Shown one piece after another: positions 51,279-60,107 of a DNA stretch of 64,000 nt. The stretch is from Rhodoferax sp. GTDB lineage: Bacteria; Pseudomonadota; Gammaproteobacteria; Burkholderiales; Burkholderiaceae_C. The notes under the pieces are model-generated. The model worked only from the letters and a program-made list of their open reading frames with translations, was not told the DNA's origin and did no database searches. Position numbers and translations under genes: made by a program. Each line of letters begins with the position of its first letter. Within the stretch, counting starts at the first letter, position 1. The DNA is taken from positions 1 through 64,000 of the forward strand of contig JARWZT010000011.1 in NCBI GenBank assembly GCA_029866205.1, in the 5' to 3' direction.

Positions 51279-52604
51279 CTAATCAAAGTCCTTGAACTGG
51301 TTTTTCTGACAAGCCCGTGCCATGTCCTGGGCTTGGGCGATTTGGGCCGCCGTCATCTGCTGGGCAACAAAATCGCGCCCGCTGGACGCCGCCGCATGTC
51401 CGCTGACCGCGCCGAGGTTGAACCACATGTGGGCACGCACGTAGTCTTGCAGCACGCCTGCGCCGTTGGCATACAGCCAGCCGAGTGCTGCCTGGCCATC
51501 CGGGTGTCCCTGGGCGGCAGCGAGACGGTAGCAGGCCAGGGCTTGTGCATAGTTGGGTACGCTGGCGGCCTGGTGCAAGGCGCCCAAATCGAACTGCGCT
51601 TGGGCGTCCCCTTGGTCGGCGGCCAGCTGCAGCCACTGCATGGCGACTTCGGTGCTGGCAATCGTGCCCTGGCCGTTGGCAATCATGACGCCCAGGTTGT
51701 ATTGCGCCAAGGCGTCCCCCTGGTCGGCAGCCAGCTGGTACCAGGCCAAGGCTACGGTTTCGTCCTGCTCAATATCCTGGCCCGTGGCATACATCAGGCC
51801 CAGGTTGTACTGGGCGGCCGCATCGCCTTGTTGCGCGGCGGCCAGGTACCAATGCAAGGCTTTTTTCGGGTCTTTCGGCGTCCCTTGTCCCACGCTGTAC
51901 ATCACACCCAAGTTGTACTGGGCGGCGGCATCCCCTGCCTCTGCCGCCCGGCTGTACCACTGCAGCGCGCGTGCGGGCTCCGGCGGGCGGTCCTGGCCAC
52001 TGGAGTACATAAAGCCCAAATTGAACTGGGCATGCACGTGGCCGCGCTCGGCGGCAAGGGTGTACCAGTGTTCGGCTTGCACGGCGTCGCGGGGTACGCC
52101 ATGCCCATTGGCATACATGACCCCCAGACCGTATTGCGCGGCGGGGTCGCCATGAGCCGCCCCGGTCTCGTAGCAGCCGAGTGCTTTGCTGAAGTCTTGC
52201 GCCACGCCTTGGCCATTGGCGTACATCACACCCAGGTTGCGCTGCGCGGCGGAGTCGCCTTGGGCCGCCGCCGCGCCGTACCAGTGCAGGGCCTGGGCAT
52301 AGTCGACTTCGCCGCCCTGTCCATTGGCGTACAGGCTCGCCAAGTTGGACTGGGCGTAAGCCAGGCCCTGTTCGGCCGCCGCGGCGTACCACTTGCGCGC
52401 CTGCACAAAATCGGGCTCCATGCCCTGGCCGTGGGCGTACATGACCGCGAGATTGGACTGCGCCTGTGCCGCGCCGCGCTCGGCCGCTTGCTGGTAGCAC
52501 TGCAGCGCCTGCGCGAAATCCTGGGGAACGCCCTGGCCATTGGCATACATCAGGCCCAGGTTGGTGAGCGCTGCGAGTTGAAGGTCGGGGGCGTTGTCGG
52601 TCAC
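51279..52604 (-). CDS. Second Sel1-repeat protein
   Basis: The protein has 441 residues with about 11 Sel1 repeats of 36 residues (ALTNLGLMYANGQGVPQDFA, then QALQCYQQAAERGAAQAQSN), closely related in wording to the first Sel1 protein. GTG 52604 is the start, without a strong ribosome site. The C-terminal ~60 residues leave the repeat (AGVLQDYVRAHMWFNLGAVS, then QQMTAAQIAQAQDMARAC) and match the usual end cap of bacterial Sel1 proteins. It heads the Sel1 / J-domain / W-D-W unit and is divergent from the sigma-54 activator. Confidence 0.83.
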   Translation of the reverse strand: MTDNAPDLQLAALTNLGLMYANGQGVPQDFAQALQCYQQAAERGAAQAQSNLAVMYAHGQGMEPDFVQARKWYAAAAEQGLAYAQSNLASLYANGQGGEVDYAQALHWYGAAAAQGDSAAQRNLGVMYANGQGVAQDFSKALGCYETGAAHGDPAAQYGLGVMYANGHGVPRDAVQAEHWYTLAAERGHVHAQFNLGFMYSSGQDRPPEPARALQWYSRAAEAGDAAAQYNLGVMYSVGQGTPKDPKKALHWYLAAAQQGDAAAQYNLGLMYATGQDIEQDETVALAWYQLAADQGDALAQYNLGVMIANGQGTIASTEVAMQWLQLAADQGDAQAQFDLGALHQAASVPNYAQALACYRLAAAQGHPDGQAALGWLYANGAGVLQDYVRAHMWFNLGAVSGHAAASSGRDFVAQQMTAAQIAQAQDMARACQKNQFKDFD

Positions 52605-52909
52605 GGGCTCGGAATGGAATTCGGCGGGGTGTCGTTGCAGAGCACAAGCGCCAACGTGACGGTCACCCTCGGACTATTATGCCGCCGACACCCCTGCGCC
52701 TGCGCCGCAGGACCGGAATAAATCAAATTACACACCTGCATTCTTTTGCACAAAAAATTGAAAACATCTGTGTACTGTCCGAAAAACGACACTTTTTGTG
52801 ATCATAATGGGCCCGGCGGTTGGTGTAGCCCCTTCGCATCCCGGCACGTTCCCCTACCCCAGGATCCCCTTTTGCCCTCCCTATCTTTGCATTGAACAAA
52901 ACCTCGTCC
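52605..52909. promoter_or_regulatory. Divergent intergenic region between the Sel1 unit and the sigma-54 activator
   Basis: About 305 bases with no gene. It contains an AT-rich stretch (52700-52800) with an imperfect palindrome (TGTCCGAAAAACGACA, 52776-52791) and a possible sigma-70 -35 (TTGCAC near 52746). No good sigma-54 or sigma-28 match was found for either direction, so the activator is probably made from a housekeeping promoter here. Confidence 0.35.
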
Positions 52910-54046
52910 ATGTCCAGAGTTCCGCTGCGATTTATCGGTGAAAGCGATGCCATTCGTGCCATCCGGGATTTGCTGCCGGTGGTCGCGGCGTCGAGCTCGA
53001 CCGTACTGATCACGGGTGAGAGCGGCACGGGCAAGGAGATTGTTGCCCGCTCACTGCATGATTTGTCGCACCGTGCGGGCGCGAACTTTGTGCCGATCAA
53101 CTGCGCGGCCATCCCGAAAGACCTGATCGAGAGTGAACTTTTTGGCCACCGCAAGGGCGCGTTTACTGGTGCCGTGACCGACCGGGTCGGGCGGTTTGAG
53201 TTGGCGCAGAACGGTTCGATTTTTCTGGATGAAATTGGCGACCTGCCGCTGGAGTTACAGGTCAAACTGCTGCGCGTGCTGCAGGAGCGCGTGGTGGACC
53301 CGGTAGGGAGCACCAAGCCCGTGGCCGTGGATGTACGCGTCATCGCTGCGACCCACCGTGACCTGGAAGCCGAAATTGCCGCTGGGCGGTTTCGCGAAGA
53401 CTTGTACTACCGACTCAACGTGCTGCCCCTGAACACGCCGCCCCTGCGCGAGCGCGCGTCAGACGTGCCCCTGTTGCTGAGCTTTTTTGCCAAGCAGCAT
53501 GCCGCTGCCGGTGAAAAGCCGATCAGCTTCGCCCCAGACTTCGCCTACGCCTTGCAGGCCTATCCCTGGCCCGGCAACGTGCGCGAGTTGTCCAACCTGA
53601 TCGACCGCTTCAGTACGCTTTTTGCCGGACAGTGTCTGCAGCTCAAAACCTTTTCGTCGTCTTTGTTGCCCAAGGGTCTTGCGGCATTCAAGACCCAGGC
53701 CGAGGCTGGAGAATTGCCGGTCGTGGATCCCTCCATGCAGGGCACCGCGGGTGCCTGGGTCGACTCTCCGGGTACCGGAGGCATGTTTGACGACGCATCC
53801 GACGACGAGGCAGGTGCGGACGCCCCCAATGCGGTCGAACAGATGACCTTCATGTCGCAGGGCTTGCCCGTATTGCCACCCGAAGGTTTGTCGCTCAAAC
53901 ACCGATTGGCAGAAATTGAGCGTGATCTCATTTCGCAGGCGCTCAGCCGTACCAACGGTAACGTGTCGCAGACCGCACGGATTTTGAACGTGCAGCGCAC
54001 CACCCTGATCGAAAAAATCCAAAAATTCGGATTGCGCGAGGGCTAA
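52910..54046 (+). CDS. Sigma-54-dependent transcriptional activator (FleQ/FlrC-type, no receiver domain)
   Basis: The start is ATG 52910; a TTG at 52892 is possible, and neither has a clear ribosome site. The protein has about 378 residues. It begins directly with the AAA+ domain: [18 protein letters not shown] (Walker A), [18 protein letters not shown] (GAFTGA loop that touches sigma-54), [12 protein letters not shown] (Walker B) and [18 protein letters not shown] 90-residue acidic linker leads to a Fis-type helix-turn-helix ([20 protein letters not shown]). Neither a response-regulator domain nor a FleQ N-domain is present, so activity must be controlled by level, by a partner protein or by nucleotide. 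It is the obvious candidate activator for the sigma-54 flagellar promoters here. Confidence 0.9.
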   Translation: MSRVPLRFIGESDAIRAIRDLLPVVAASSSTVLITGESGTGKEIVARSLHDLSHRAGANFVPINCAAIPKDLIESELFGHRKGAFTGAVTDRVGRFELAQNGSIFLDEIGDLPLELQVKLLRVLQERVVDPVGSTKPVAVDVRVIAATHRDLEAEIAAGRFREDLYYRLNVLPLNTPPLRERASDVPLLLSFFAKQHAAAGEKPISFAPDFAYALQAYPWPGNVRELSNLIDRFSTLFAGQCLQLKTFSSSLLPKGLAAFKTQAEAGELPVVDPSMQGTAGAWVDSPGTGGMFDDASDDEAGADAPNAVEQMTFMSQGLPVLPPEGLSLKHRLAEIERDLISQALSRTNGNVSQTARILNVQRTTLIEKIQKFGLREG

Positions 54047-54117
54047 TTCCTCTCGCTGAGGCCCGGCACACCGCGCGGCCCGAGCGCCTGGCCCCGTAAG
54101 GTGGTCACCGAACCCGC

Positions 54118-55155
54118 TCAGGGAGATTCTTTGGGCTGCGCCTGTACGCGGGGGTACTGCACCAGCGTTTCTTTCGGTTTTGGGGGAGGAACCGGAGCCG
54201 CCGGCGTTGGCGGGGGTGCCACCACGACAGGCTTGCTCGCGGCCTCAGCGGCCTTTTGTTGGCGCAAAGCCGCCTCCACTTCACGCTTTACGGCACTGGG
54301 GTCTGGCCTCGGTGCGGGCGCCGCCCGGACCTGCGACGACAGGGCATTCAGGGCTGTGGCCTGATTTTGGATTTTGGTATCCAGGGCCTGGATCAGTTTG
54401 GCGATGTCCGGGCCTTTGGTGTCGGCGGGTTTGGACGCGGCGTGCACCGCGGCTTGGGCGGTCGCGGTGATGACCTCATCGAGCCGGGCGTCGAGCTTCA
54501 TCTGGCCGCCCACAATCGTGTCCTGGCGCGATGAAATGTCACGCAAGGTTTCTCCGGCGCCGGTGATCAGTTCCATGGATTCGTTCATGCTGACAATGCG
54601 TTTGCCTACGGCCAGCAGCATCGCATCGGCCTGCGTGATGCGTGATTGCAGCCGGTAAGACATGATGCCAAACAAGACCATCGAGGACAGCATCAATGCG
54701 CCAAAAGTCGCCAGCACCACAATGCCATTGATGCGCTGCTTGTTGTGCGACTCCACCAGGGCCGCCGCCGCCGTCTGGACTTCGACCGTCACATGGTGCA
54801 TATCAGTGGCGGCCTTGGCGGCCATGCCGGCAGCGCGATTGGCCAGTTCGGCAGAGTCCAGCATGGCCGAGCGCATGGCGACCATGTCGGCGTCATCGAC
54901 CTGCAAATCTTCACCCGAAACATGTTCGTCGTGTTCACCCTCGTGGGACTCAGCCGCACCGATATAACCGTGCGACCCGGGACCGTCGACCGGCAGGTCA
55001 AACGCAGGGTCGACCGGGGAATGGGGTTCGGCGGCGGTGACGTCGGTCGGCGCAGAGTCGGCGGAGCTTGCTTGCGGCGCAGGCGATGCGACGCCCGAAA
55101 TGGCGTCAATGGCCAACGCCTCTTCGGCTGAGAGTTTGGGGGTGGATTCAGTCAT
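54118..55155 (-). CDS. Single-pass membrane protein with coiled-coil and Pro-rich tail, unknown function
   Basis: A 345-residue protein. The N-terminal ~100 residues are acidic and low complexity (EGEHDEHVSGEDLQVDDADM). One membrane span lies at about residues 145-168 (GIVVLATFGALMLSSMVLFG). The following ~100 residues are a predicted coiled coil (ITQADAMLLAVGKRIVSMNE, VITATAQAAVHAAS). The tail is Ala/Pro/Lys-rich (VVVAPPPTPAAPVPPPKPKE). No family is recognised. It is the last of three genes appended to the fli-flhB operon, 30 bases after the previous one. A link to the SPOR protein two genes upstream is plausible but unproven. Confidence 0.7.
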   Translation of the reverse strand: MTESTPKLSAEEALAIDAISGVASPAPQASSADSAPTDVTAAEPHSPVDPAFDLPVDGPGSHGYIGAAESHEGEHDEHVSGEDLQVDDADMVAMRSAMLDSAELANRAAGMAAKAATDMHHVTVEVQTAAAALVESHNKQRINGIVVLATFGALMLSSMVLFGIMSYRLQSRITQADAMLLAVGKRIVSMNESMELITGAGETLRDISSRQDTIVGGQMKLDARLDEVITATAQAAVHAASKPADTKGPDIAKLIQALDTKIQNQATALNALSSQVRAAPAPRPDPSAVKREVEAALRQQKAAEAASKPVVVAPPPTPAAPVPPPKPKETLVQYPRVQAQPKESP

Positions 55156-55185
55156 GGCGGTTACCCGGTTGGCGTTGGTCTAAGG

Positions 55186-55629
55186 CTAATTGGCGCTTCG
55201 CTGCAGCGCCTGCAGCGATTCAAGTTGCGCGCGCACGGCGTCGTTTTCCAATTTCAGATGGATCAGACGGGCGGGAAAATTCATCTCGGGCATCTCGGTG
55301 TCGTATACCGGGGTTTCACCCGCTGGGTCAGCCCCGCCCGGAGCGGTTTTTTGTCGCTGCGTTGCCACAGAGGCGGGCTTCAGGGGCTTGGATGCGCGTT
55401 CAATGTTGTCGCTGCGGGGCACCTTGACCTTGTTTTCACTGGCCGCCGTGGCTGCCAAGATGACCTGGTGCGCTTCGACCGCAATTTCATGGTCTTGCGC
55501 AAAGTGGTCTTGTTCGGTTCGGCGCACCTCGGTGCCGGCCTTGCCCGACTTGCTTTTGGCGACGTGACTGCCTTCCGGCATTTCGACCGAGTGCGGTTTA
55601 CCGCTGGGAATGAATTGGGGATCGCTCAT
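55186..55629 (-). CDS. Small charged protein of unknown function
   Basis: A 147-residue protein, Lys/Glu/Ala-rich and mostly disordered-looking (HVAKSKSGKAGTEVRRTEQD). A short C-terminal helix has ARLIHLKLENDAVRAQLESL, then QALQRS, possibly a coiled coil. No signal peptide is present. It follows the DamX-like gene by 4 bases and precedes the membrane coiled-coil gene by 30, so it is translated as part of that trio. No homologue family is recognised. Confidence 0.6.
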   Translation of the reverse strand: MSDPQFIPSGKPHSVEMPEGSHVAKSKSGKAGTEVRRTEQDHFAQDHEIAVEAHQVILAATAASENKVKVPRSDNIERASKPLKPASVATQRQKTAPGGADPAGETPVYDTEMPEMNFPARLIHLKLENDAVRAQLESLQALQRSAN

Positions 55630-55633
55630 GGTG

Positions 55634-57100
55634 CTAGGGTGCCCGCCTTGGCAGGTCTGTGCTGCTGGATTCGGGAGAGAAACGGTCTTTCATGGAGCGT
55701 GCCGAGCGGATTTGGGGGTCCTTGGGAATCCCGCTGCCGGCCGCAAACGTATTGGCCTCCGCCAGTGAACCAAAAGGGCCGGACACTACCGTAAATTGCG
55801 GCGTCGATTGGCCATTCAGGTAGGTGGCCACGATACGGGCACGGCGCAGGTTGGCGTGGGCCTGAAGCCAGAGCGTGGCCTCGTTGTAGCTCGGTACGAT
55901 GGTGTGCTGAACCATAAAGGTTCCTGGCGGCATTTGCCGTACCCACGACTGGCCCACCTGCGCTTGCGCCGGGCTGGTGATGATTTCTTCGACTTCGGTC
56001 GGCGGACTGCGTGGCGCAGCAGCCGAAGGTGCAGTGGGCTCAGGGGTTTTGGCGACCGGCGGCACGGTGGCGACCTGACCGGCGCCCAGTGCGTTGCTGG
56101 GACCCGCCGGAATTGCGGGTGCCGCCATACTCGCTGTCGACGCGGTAGGCGCTGCTGGAGCTGCAGCGCTGGCCGCTTGCAGAGGCGATGAAGCGGAGCT
56201 TGCCGCACTGGCGGCCTGGGCCGGTTCAGGTGCCTTGCGTGGGCCCATGCCCAACAACGCCGCCGTCTGCTGCGTGCCGTAAAGTACCAATACGGCTAGG
56301 ACACATGCCCCGAGCAGGGCGGTAATGCCAGTCAGCCAGAGCACGGTTTTTCGCAGACTTCCCTTGGCTTTTGCGGGTGTAGCTTCGATAGCGGGGCGCT
56401 CGGGTGGCGCTGTGGGCGCAGGGGGCTCAGCACTGCTGGGTTTGACCGCTGCCGGTACCGCCGCCGGTGCCGCCGCGGGCATCGCTGCTGCGTGCCAAGG
56501 TCTGATTTTTTTCAGCAAGGCACTGACCGCGCCCTCGCGTCCTTGGGCCCGCGCTTGCTCCAGCAGGGCCTGCGCCTGTTCGTCGCTGGGCGGCTCGATT
56601 TCCCAGTTCAGAATGCGCCGACCAAACGAGGTCAGCAGGCTTTGCTTTTTGCTGGCCGTGGTGAGCAACATGACCACGCGGATATTGGCCGCAGGAAAGT
56701 GCTGCACCAGCCGGGCAAGCAGCTGGATCTCGTGGTCGGGCAGGGCCGATGCGTCGTGCACGATCCAAATCTTGGGTGGCGCCACGGGTGCCTTGGTGCC
56801 CATGGCGTCTTCAATGGAGTAGGCCTGCAAGACCTCGTTGAACCGGGTGATCAGCGCCTCGGCGCTGGCCGGGAAATAGACCTCCAGCCCCATGTGCGGA
56901 GCCGCTTCGCGCAGACGCGCGACCAGGAGCTTGCCGTAGTGGTCCAAAATCGCGTCGTGGCTGCTGACCAGCGACAGACTCATGTTGTCGTCGATCAGCG
57001 CGGCAACATACCCTTCCAGCCGCATCCGGTCGGCGACCCGGAAAAACAAGGGCTGCACTCCAGCGATTGCCTCGTCGCCATACGTGTTGAAGTCGTTCAT
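55634..57100 (-). CDS. DamX-like protein: degenerate ATPase domain, membrane span, SPOR domain
   Basis: The protein has 488 residues; its ATG overlaps the flhB stop (ATGA). Residues 1-210 resemble the ExeA/DamX AAA-type domain (YVAALIDDNMSLSLVSSHDA, then PKIWIVHDASALPDHEIQLL, ARLVQHFPAANIRVVMLLTT) but lack a Walker A lysine loop. A membrane span lies near 255-275 (VLWLTGITALLGACVLAVLV). A Pro/Ala-rich periplasmic linker ends in a SPOR-like domain (GTFMVQHTIVPSYNEATLWL, TPQFTVVSGPFGSLAEANTF), which in DamX binds denuded septal peptidoglycan. Coupling to flhB suggests that it helps place the export gate or motor at a cell-wall site. This is inference. Confidence 0.75.
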   Translation of the reverse strand: MNDFNTYGDEAIAGVQPLFFRVADRMRLEGYVAALIDDNMSLSLVSSHDAILDHYGKLLVARLREAAPHMGLEVYFPASAEALITRFNEVLQAYSIEDAMGTKAPVAPPKIWIVHDASALPDHEIQLLARLVQHFPAANIRVVMLLTTASKKQSLLTSFGRRILNWEIEPPSDEQAQALLEQARAQGREGAVSALLKKIRPWHAAAMPAAAPAAVPAAVKPSSAEPPAPTAPPERPAIEATPAKAKGSLRKTVLWLTGITALLGACVLAVLVLYGTQQTAALLGMGPRKAPEPAQAASAASSASSPLQAASAAAPAAPTASTASMAAPAIPAGPSNALGAGQVATVPPVAKTPEPTAPSAAAPRSPPTEVEEIITSPAQAQVGQSWVRQMPPGTFMVQHTIVPSYNEATLWLQAHANLRRARIVATYLNGQSTPQFTVVSGPFGSLAEANTFAAGSGIPKDPQIRSARSMKDRFSPESSSTDLPRRAP

Positions 57101-58254
57101 GCGGCGGCCTGGGGCGATTGCTGCTTGCCGTCGGCGTCAAACAGCATGGTTTCGGGAATTTTCGGGTTGGGTCGTGCCATGGGCTCCACACCGGGTTGGA
57201 CTTGGGCCAAGCTAAACACATAGGCGATCACCTGCGCGACTGCAAAGTACAGGGCCTCGGGGATCGGTTGGTCCAGTTCCGTGGTGAAGTAGAGGGCACG
57301 GGCCAGTTGCGGCGCCTGGAAAATTTCGATGTGGTTGTTCTTGGCTTCTTCGCGAATGCGGGCCGCCACAAAGTCGGCACCCTTGGCCAACAATATGGGC
57401 GCGCCGTCGGAGGTGGGGTCGTAGGACAGCGCAATCGCGAAATGCTCGGGGTTGGTGATGATGACGTCGGCGTCCTTGACCTTTTGCATCATGCGCACCG
57501 TGGCTACTTCGCGCTGGCGTCGACGAATTTGGGCCTTGACTTCCGGGCGGCCTTCCATGTCCTTGTGTTCATCGCGGATTTCCTGCTTGGACATGCGCAT
57601 GCGCTTCATGAAAGAGTAGCGCTGGTAGGGCGCGTCAATAAGGGCAATCAGCACCAGGCTCAGGGTGAGCCAGAGCACCGACTCTGATATCAGCGAGCCC
57701 GCCATTGCCAGGGCCGGCTCCAGGGCCATGCCGCCCAGCGAGATCAGGGTCGCAAAATGGCGATCCATCAGCACCAGCAAGACCACCGCAATCAGCGTGA
57801 ATTTCAAAACGGACTTCAGCAATTCCACCACCGCGTGACCGCCAAACATGCGCTTGATCCCTGCCACGGGGCTCAGTTTGGACATTTTGGGCATGATGGC
57901 GTCCCACGAAAAGAGAAATCCGCCGGTGGCGCCTGAGGCCAAAATCGCCACGACCATCGTTACCAACATCAGCGGCAACACCAGCAAAAAGCCGTGGCTG
58001 GCCTGGCTGGCAAAGGCTTGGGGCAACAAGGCCGGCGTGTCCAGATATTTTCGGTCCAGGGTAAAGCCAGCCGCAAAATAGACAGAAAGCTGGTGAAACC
58101 AGAGGCCCCCGAGGGACATCAGCATCAGCACGGCACCAATCATCACGCCGGCGGCGGGCAGCTCATTGGAGCGCGCGACCTGGCCTTCATCGCGTGCGCG
58201 TTTGAGCCGCCTGGCGGTCGGTTCTTCGGTCCGTTCTGCGCTGTCGTCAGACAT
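57097..58254 (-). CDS. flhB: Flagellar export gate/switch protein FlhB with NPEH instead of NPTH
   Basis: A 385-residue protein. The N-terminus DDSAERTEEPTARRLKRARD and EGQVARSNEL is typical, followed by four membrane segments (VMIGAVLMLMSLGGLWF first). The cytoplasmic part contains KQEIRDEHKDMEGRPEVKAQ. The autocleavage site, almost always N-P-T-H, reads VIITNPEHFAIALSY; Asn and Pro are kept and Thr is Glu. FlhB governs the switch from rod/hook to filament export after cleavage between Asn and Pro. A separate FlhBc-like protein is also encoded at 41.6 kb. It is 14 bases after fliR. Confidence 0.96.
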   Translation of the reverse strand: MSDDSAERTEEPTARRLKRARDEGQVARSNELPAAGVMIGAVLMLMSLGGLWFHQLSVYFAAGFTLDRKYLDTPALLPQAFASQASHGFLLVLPLMLVTMVVAILASGATGGFLFSWDAIMPKMSKLSPVAGIKRMFGGHAVVELLKSVLKFTLIAVVLLVLMDRHFATLISLGGMALEPALAMAGSLISESVLWLTLSLVLIALIDAPYQRYSFMKRMRMSKQEIRDEHKDMEGRPEVKAQIRRRQREVATVRMMQKVKDADVIITNPEHFAIALSYDPTSDGAPILLAKGADFVAARIREEAKNNHIEIFQAPQLARALYFTTELDQPIPEALYFAVAQVIAYVFSLAQVQPGVEPMARPNPKIPETMLFDADGKQQSPQAAA

Positions 58255-58268
58255 GGTGCGTGATCACC

Positions 58269-59039
58269 TTATTGCAGGCCAAACTGGCCGCGAATTTCGA
58301 CAAAACCCTGCAGCCACAGCCACTGCATGCGCGCCCCCATGCTGGGCAGTGCGACCATCAGGATGCCAAAGCCCGCCACGATCATGACGGGCAGGCCCAG
58401 GGAAAAAATGTTCAGGCTCGGGGCTGCGCGTGTTGCTACGCCCAATCCGATATTGATGAACAGCATGGTGACCATCACCGGCAACGCCAGCAGAAGGGCA
58501 CCCAAAAACATCATGGAACTCCACTGTACAAAGTGGGCCCAGGCCCCGGCAGTGACCAGGCCTTTGCCAATCGGCATGCTGGCAAAACTGTCGATCACCA
58601 GGCCCAGCAGGATGGCGTGCCCCCCCATGCCGACAAAAATCAGGGTCGAGAGGATGAGCAGAAACTGTGCGAGTACCGGCACATTGCCCAAATTGGGGTC
58701 CATCAGATTGGCCATGGACAGGCCTACCGCAGTGGAGACGGACTGGCCAGCCAGCAAAATGGCCGCAGTAATGATTTGCAGCGTCAAGCCCATCACCAAG
58801 CCAATGGCAATCTGGTTGAAAATTTCCACCAGCCCAGCCGGGGACACCGGGTCGATGACAGGCCAGGTAAATACCGGATAAACCATCCAAGTCAGTGCGA
58901 CCGCCAGCAAAATCCGCATCCGTACATTGAGCGATCGCAGTGAAAAAATGGGCGCAGACATCAGCAGTGCCGAGATGCGCAGCATGGGCCAAAGGAACGT
59001 GTAAAAACGCTCGACGATGTCATTGGCCAAAAGTTCCAT
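58269..59039 (-). CDS. fliR: Flagellar export gate protein FliR
   Basis: A 256-residue hydrophobic protein with about six membrane segments. FLWPMLRISALLMSAPIFSL, ITAAILLAGQSVSTAVGLSM, ANLMDPNLGNVPVLAQFLLI and the C-terminal PALNIFSLGLP-like region (here PSLNIFSLGLPVMIVAGFGI) are FliR landmarks. It lies 16 bases after fliQ. Confidence 0.96.
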   Translation of the reverse strand: MELLANDIVERFYTFLWPMLRISALLMSAPIFSLRSLNVRMRILLAVALTWMVYPVFTWPVIDPVSPAGLVEIFNQIAIGLVMGLTLQIITAAILLAGQSVSTAVGLSMANLMDPNLGNVPVLAQFLLILSTLIFVGMGGHAILLGLVIDSFASMPIGKGLVTAGAWAHFVQWSSMMFLGALLLALPVMVTMLFINIGLGVATRAAPSLNIFSLGLPVMIVAGFGILMVALPSMGARMQWLWLQGFVEIRGQFGLQ

Positions 59040-59055
59040 GGGCGCGTTTTAGCGT

Positions 59056-59325
59056 TCAGGCAAAAAGGGTGGGAATGCGCTGGAACAGACTGCGCGTGTA
59101 GTCCACCAGCGTGACCAATTGCCAGCCCCCCACAATCGCCAAGGTAATCGCCAACGCGGCGAGTTTGGGGATGAAGCTCAGTGTGGATTCGTTGATCGAG
59201 GTTGCGGCCTGAATAATGCCGATCACTAGGCCCACGCCCAAAGAAACACCGAGCAGGGGTGCCGAAATCAGCACGATCATCCACAGCGCTTGGTGTCCCA
59301 GGTCGACGACGGCGGCGATGTCCAT
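59056..59325 (-). CDS. fliQ: Flagellar export gate protein FliQ
   Basis: The protein has 89 residues, the usual size, with two membrane helices: ALWMIVLISAPLLGVSLGVG, then LVIGIIQAATSINESTLSFI, where Q-A-x-T-x-x-x-E-x-T-L-x-F-x-P-K is conserved, and ALAITLAIVGGWQL. It sits 38 bases after fliP. Confidence 0.96.
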   Translation of the reverse strand: MDIAAVVDLGHQALWMIVLISAPLLGVSLGVGLVIGIIQAATSINESTLSFIPKLAALAITLAIVGGWQLVTLVDYTRSLFQRIPTLFA

Positions 59326-59363
59326 GTTTTTGTTTCCGTGAAAAAAGTGGGTGGGTACCGCCG

Positions 59364-60107
59364 CTAAGGCACAAAACTGGCGGCCAGCGAGCCCATGATC
59401 AGGCTCCAGCCATCGACCAGCACAAACAGCATGAGCTTGAAGGGCATGGAAATCATCATGGGGGACAGCATGGCCATGCCCATGGACATCAGCACACTGG
59501 CCACAATCAGGTCGATCACCACGAAGGGGATGTAAATCAGAAAGCCGATCGTGAAGGCGCTTTTGAGCTCAGAGGTGATAAAGGCCGGCACCAGAGTAGT
59601 AAACGGCACCTGCGTCGCGTCGGTGACGTCGGCTTTTCGGGCCATCTGCATGAACAGGCCAATATCGTCTTCGCGTGTTTGCTTGAGCATGAATCCGCGC
59701 AGGGGTGCCTCGGCCGCCGCCAAGGCCTTGTCAAATTTCATGCCGCTTTCCATGTACGGAACCACTGCATTGGTATAGATGTCGTTCAGCACCGGCGACA
59801 TGATGAACAGGGTCAGAAACAGGGAAATGCCCACCAACACGTTGTTGGGCGGTGTCTGGCCGGTGCCCAGGGCCTGGCGCAATATGGACATCACAATGAT
59901 GATGCGCACAAACGAGGTCATCATCAGCAGCAACGAGGGCAGCAGGCTGATGGTGGTCATCAGCGCAAGCAGCTGCAGAGAAAGGCTGTATTGCGATTCC
60001 TTGCCGGTGCCCGTCACATTGACCATGGGGATGCCCTGGCTCCAGGCCGCAGCCGGCACCACCAGCAGCATGGCCGCAAATGCGGCCCAAATCCATTTAG
60101 TTTTCAC
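59364..60107 (-). CDS. fliP: Flagellar export gate protein FliP
   Basis: The protein has 247 residues, with an N-terminal cleavable signal (IWAAFAAMLLVVPAAAWSQG). FVRIIIVMSILRQALGTGQT and PPNNVLVGISLFLTLFIMSP are FliP hallmarks, with PFVVIDLIVASVLMSMGMAM and LPFKLMLFVLVDGW-type ending (here MPFKLMLFVLVDGWSLIMGS). The start overlaps the end of fliO by 11 bases. Confidence 0.97.
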   Translation of the reverse strand: MKTKWIWAAFAAMLLVVPAAAWSQGIPMVNVTGTGKESQYSLSLQLLALMTTISLLPSLLLMMTSFVRIIIVMSILRQALGTGQTPPNNVLVGISLFLTLFIMSPVLNDIYTNAVVPYMESGMKFDKALAAAEAPLRGFMLKQTREDDIGLFMQMARKADVTDATQVPFTTLVPAFITSELKSAFTIGFLIYIPFVVIDLIVASVLMSMGMAMLSPMMISMPFKLMLFVLVDGWSLIMGSLAASFVP

